The notes below the pieces were generated by a model. It saw only the letters and a list, made by a program, of their open reading frames with translations. It was not told the origin of the DNA and ran no database searches. DNA of 64,000 nt from SFTH01 sp963643985 (lineage in GTDB: Bacteria; Bacillota; Clostridia; Christensenellales; Aristaeellaceae): contig CAVINP010000001.1 in NCBI GenBank assembly GCA_963643985.1, forward strand, positions 1 to 64,000, in the 5' to 3' direction. Shown here piece after piece: positions 61,161 to 64,000 of this stretch (the first letter of the stretch is position 1; each line of letters starts with the position of its first letter). The translations under genes and the position numbers were made by a program.

Positions 61161-62474
61161 TCAGAGCTTGTCGCCATCATCAAACGGGTCACCGCATTCG
61201 GGACAGAACTTCGGCGGATGGGCGGGATCTTCGGGACGCCAGCCACACTTGTCGCAGCGGTAAACCGGGGCGCCTGCCGGACGCTTTGCACCGCACTCCG
61301 AACAGAACTTGCCCATATTGACTGCACCGCAGACACAGGTCCAGCCCTGCGTCTCGGGCTTCTTCGCGCCGCATTCGGGACAGAATTTTCCCGTTGCCGT
61401 TGCACCGCAGCTGCACTTCCACGCATTCGCATTCGCTTGGGGCTGTGACTGCTGAGGCTGCTGCGCACCCATTTGGAAGAGCTGTGCCGCATTCACGCCG
61501 CCGCTCTGCTGCGCCATGTTCATGCCCATAAAGCCCGTAAACGCGCCGGCACTGTTCTTCGCCGCGTCCTGCATGGCCTGCGCCTGTGCGCCCACCAGCT
61601 GCGCCGCCGCCATGTTGGCATTGCGGAATACGGCGTTCTTCTGCAGTTCCTTGATCATCGCCTCGTCTTCCTCGGAGGCCTTGACGGAGTTGATGCCGAA
61701 AGACACGATCTCCACGCCGCGCAGATTCGCCCACTTCCGGGAGAGCACGTCGTTGAGTGCCTCGGCGATCTCGCTCGTGTGTCCCGGGAGCGCACTGTAG
61801 CGAATCCCCATTTCGGAAATCCTGGCAAATGCGGGCTGCAATGCGGTCAGCAGTTCGCTCTTGAGCTGACTGTCGATCTGTTCGCGGGTATAATCACCTT
61901 CAACGTTGCCGCAGACGTTGGTGTAGAAGAGCATGGGGTTGGTGATGCGATAGCTGTACTCGCCGAAGCAGCGGATGGAAATATCGACGTCCAGGCCGAT
62001 GTTGTTGTCCACCACGCGGAAGGGCACGGGGCTTGGCGTGCCATACTTGTTGCCGATAATCTCCCTGGTGTTGAAGAAGTAGACGCGCCGGTCACGACCG
62101 GCCTGACCGCCGAAGGAGAGGCGATCGAAGGTCGCCTTGAGTATCGCCTTCATTTTTTCGCCGCTGAACGCGCCGTAGAACAGACTCGGCTCACCGCCCA
62201 ATTGATAGACATATTCGCCCGGCTCGGCGCAGAAATCCACAATCTTGCCCTGATCCACGATGATCACGCACTGCCCCTCGTTCACGGCAATGACCGAGCC
62301 GTCGCTGATGACGTTATCGTCCTCATGGCGACTGCCGCCGAAGCGTCCCTTCGTTTTTTTCTCGGCCTTGGTCGCCAGAACGTTGTCCGGCAGGGCATCC
62401 ACATAGAAATATTCTCTCCACTGAGCGGCCAGCGTGCCGGCCGCGGCATTCAATGCAGCTGAAATCAAACCCAT
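61161..62474 (-). CDS. SPFH-domain protein with C-terminal zinc ribbons (YdjI-like)
   Basis: A 437-residue protein resembling Bacillus subtilis YdjI and the 'virion core protein' SPFH group. Residues 1-300 hold an SPFH/band-7 domain with a hydrophobic N-terminus. A Gln/Ala-rich linker follows, then three zinc ribbons at the C-terminus (CSCGATATGKFCPECG, CVCGAVNMGKFCSECG and CDKCGWRP with CPECG). SPFH proteins of this type recruit partner phage-shock-like proteins to membranes. It starts 15 bases after the zinc-ribbon protein, as in ydjG-ydjH-ydjI operons, but no PspA-like gene is seen within the window. Confidence 0.85.
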   Translation of the reverse strand: MGLISAALNAAAGTLAAQWREYFYVDALPDNVLATKAEKKTKGRFGGSRHEDDNVISDGSVIAVNEGQCVIIVDQGKIVDFCAEPGEYVYQLGGEPSLFYGAFSGEKMKAILKATFDRLSFGGQAGRDRRVYFFNTREIIGNKYGTPSPVPFRVVDNNIGLDVDISIRCFGEYSYRITNPMLFYTNVCGNVEGDYTREQIDSQLKSELLTALQPAFARISEMGIRYSALPGHTSEIAEALNDVLSRKWANLRGVEIVSFGINSVKASEEDEAMIKELQKNAVFRNANMAAAQLVGAQAQAMQDAAKNSAGAFTGFMGMNMAQQSGGVNAAQLFQMGAQQPQQSQPQANANAWKCSCGATATGKFCPECGAKKPETQGWTCVCGAVNMGKFCSECGAKRPAGAPVYRCDKCGWRPEDPAHPPKFCPECGDPFDDGDKL

Positions 62475-62489
62475 ATTGCCATCCTCCCG

Positions 62490-63773
62490 CTATTTCTTTT
62501 GCACATTATTCTCAATCTTGCGCTTTGTCTTGCTCTCATAGAGAAAATGATCGTAATTCATATCCAGATGGAATGAATCCTCGCGGATATAGTTTCCCGC
62601 CGAGCTCTGCAGCACGGCCTGCTTGAGCTGACCCTTGAGCACGCCGACCGTGACCAGGGCTGCAATAAGTGCAATGATAGCGCCCAGCAAAAGCGTACCG
62701 CTCCCAAGCGTATCCGTCAAGGCCATGATCAATGCGGCGATGGCCATCACACCCGCAAATACGCCGCCGCCCCAGAGTGCGGATTTCTTTTTGTCTGCCG
62801 GCACGTCACAGGTGAGCTTGCCCGTCTGACCGTTGATGGCAAAGGTGTAGGTCTTGCCCTCCTTCACGGTGGTGATCAGCCACACGGGCATCAGCACAGG
62901 CGTGACCTTCCCATTCTCGGTAAAGATATGCTTGTCGCGCAGCGTGACCTGATCGTAGCCGTTCACTGTATTGCGCATGGCGGAAATGACGCTGCTTTCC
63001 ACGCGCTGTGCGGCGCGCTCTTCGCACGCATCGCTGTCCACATCCGCATGATCGGCCAAGGCGCCGGCCAGCACGGCCGGTGCAAAAGCCACGGCGGCAC
63101 CCAAATCGTAGGGCTCAAGCGATTCGGTGATCCTGTTGTCCAGCTTCACGCTGCCGTCCACGGGAATGTTCTCGAAGCCCATGCCGCCGCGACGCCTTGC
63201 CACATAGTGCTCCGTGCGCGTAATCTCCCACTCGCCCTCGCGTTCGGTGTGCGTCTTTTCGGCATCGTAGATCATATCGGCGCGTGCGTCGCAGTTAAAG
63301 AGCCAGTAAGGCACATAAAGCTTGCGCATCTCGGCAATGCGATTGCGGCTGTTCAGGAAGAGATTGGGCAGCAGGCGTTTGCCCTTGAAATAGTCCCCGA
63401 ACTGCTGCTGAGCCTGTTCCTTCGTGACTTTAAACGGTATCACATATTCGGGTTTCACGCCGCCTTGAATGCGGTCGGGCAGTATTGTCGGGCTGCCGCA
63501 GTAGGGACATTCGGTGGCCGTGGTGGTCTCCTCGGTCATCAACTCCGCGCCGCAGTTCTTGCAAATGTAGGCATGAACGCTCGTCTCGCCGTCCTGAAAG
63601 CTGTCCTTCGGCGCTTCAAAGGAAATCGCATCTCCTGTTTCCGGCATATTCATCATTTCCAGAGACTGCGTGTCATAGCTGTTGCTGCAGGATGCACACT
63701 CCAGCTTGCCGGAATCCGCGCCGTAGCTCAGTGCGCCGCCGCAGCAGGGACAGGTGTATGTGACTGTACTCAT
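62490..63773 (-). CDS. Zinc-ribbon membrane protein (YdjG-like)
   Basis: A 427-residue protein with two TFIIB-like zinc ribbons in the first 95 residues (CPCCGGALSYG with CASC; CKNCGAEL with CPYCG). A beta-rich central part follows, then two transmembrane helices near residues 320-340 and 350-372 and a short charged tail. The ATG at 63773 has AGGAGG eight bases upstream. Its neighbour encodes the SPFH partner. B. subtilis YdjG binds membranes and acts with YdjH/YdjI in a membrane-stress complex; I infer a similar role. Confidence 0.8.
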   Translation of the reverse strand: MSTVTYTCPCCGGALSYGADSGKLECASCSNSYDTQSLEMMNMPETGDAISFEAPKDSFQDGETSVHAYICKNCGAELMTEETTTATECPYCGSPTILPDRIQGGVKPEYVIPFKVTKEQAQQQFGDYFKGKRLLPNLFLNSRNRIAEMRKLYVPYWLFNCDARADMIYDAEKTHTEREGEWEITRTEHYVARRRGGMGFENIPVDGSVKLDNRITESLEPYDLGAAVAFAPAVLAGALADHADVDSDACEERAAQRVESSVISAMRNTVNGYDQVTLRDKHIFTENGKVTPVLMPVWLITTVKEGKTYTFAINGQTGKLTCDVPADKKKSALWGGGVFAGVMAIAALIMALTDTLGSGTLLLGAIIALIAALVTVGVLKGQLKQAVLQSSAGNYIREDSFHLDMNYDHFLYESKTKRKIENNVQKK

Positions 63774-63792
63774 GATCAATTCCTCCTAATCT

Positions 63793-64000
63793 TTATTCCG
63801 GAATGAAGCGGATCAGCACCGTTCCCAAGCCTGCTTCCGTGATCGTTATATCCGTCCGGCTGACCGTAGCAGTCAATGCGTATGTCGCTGCCGTTTTCAA
63901 CGCGTAGATGTGATAGCTTCGCGCCCCGTCAGTGGGTGAACCGAACCTGCCGTAGTCAAACTCTTGCACGTAGACCTGCGCAAGACATAAATCGTTGTAG
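63793..64000 (-). CDS. C-terminal part of an unidentified protein, cut by the window edge
   Basis: An open frame enters from the right edge and stops at the TAA at 63793-63795, giving 68 residues that end GTVLIRFIPE. It includes VYVQEFDYGRFG and SYHIYALKTAATYALTATV. The composition (beta-prone, polar) is ordinary for coding DNA here. It lies 20 bases upstream of the YdjG-like gene and could belong to the same operon. No family was recognised from this fragment. Confidence 0.55.
   Translation of the reverse strand, partial: YNDLCLAQVYVQEFDYGRFGSPTDGARSYHIYALKTAATYALTATVSRTDITITEAGLGTVLIRFIPE

Overview
The window reads as a chromosomal segment of a GC-rich, anaerobic, carbohydrate-fermenting member of the Clostridia (Bacillota), probably a gut bacterium. 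The grounds are AGGAGG-type ribosome binding sites, YesM/YesN two-component pairs, a WXG100 (type VII secretion) gene pair, a YknXYZ-like transporter, GH94/GH1 glucan enzymes, GH25 and Big_2/leucine-rich surface proteins, and short palindromic repeats between genes. The species cannot be fixed from sequence alone. No rRNA, tRNA, CRISPR array or prophage was seen.

Positions 96-4710 hold an overlapping trio: a lipoprotein sugar-binding protein, a YesM-like histidine kinase and a YesN/AraC-like regulator. Positions 5158-21247 form one long same-strand catabolic locus. It has a XylFGH-like sugar ABC transporter, two sugar isomerase/epimerase TIM barrels, a mandelate-racemase-type dehydratase, three zinc alcohol dehydrogenases, two tandem aldehyde dehydrogenases, an N-acetylneuraminate-lyase-type aldolase, a class II aldolase and an MFS carrier. 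The likely logic is uptake, oxidation or isomerisation of a sugar or sugar acid, dehydration to a 2-keto-3-deoxy acid, retro-aldol cleavage and oxidation of the aldehyde.

Positions 21307-23357 (minus strand) carry a compact secreted-effector module: a WXG100-like protein, an effector with a WXG-like head and an anthrax-lethal-factor-like HEVGH metallopeptidase tail, and an exported partner. Next come a small alarmone synthetase, an OmpR-type two-component system, a HAD hydrolase, three minus-strand genes (TSCPD protein and two membrane proteins), galM-gltX, a MATE pump and a GH25 lysozyme operon.

Positions 36812-45332 form a beta-glucoside locus: GH1 and GH94 on the minus strand, a divergent LacI regulator, and a sugar ABC importer. 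Positions 47695-56026 (minus strand) are an OmpR/HK pair and a YknXYZ-like efflux operon extended by two adaptor-like secreted proteins and a Pro/Thr-rich plus Gly-rich secreted protein. Both promoters of this locus share a CTAAGG direct repeat with 11-bp period at the same distance from the -10 box. The right end has a leucine-rich/Big_2 surface protein, a NADAR protein, a D-psicose 3-epimerase and a YdjG/YdjI-like zinc-ribbon plus SPFH pair.

Several families of small palindromic elements lie between genes. Two copies of a 164-bp imperfect palindrome (27113-27276 and 56079-56242) are identical and flanked by TA, as expected of an IS630/Tc1-type MITE.
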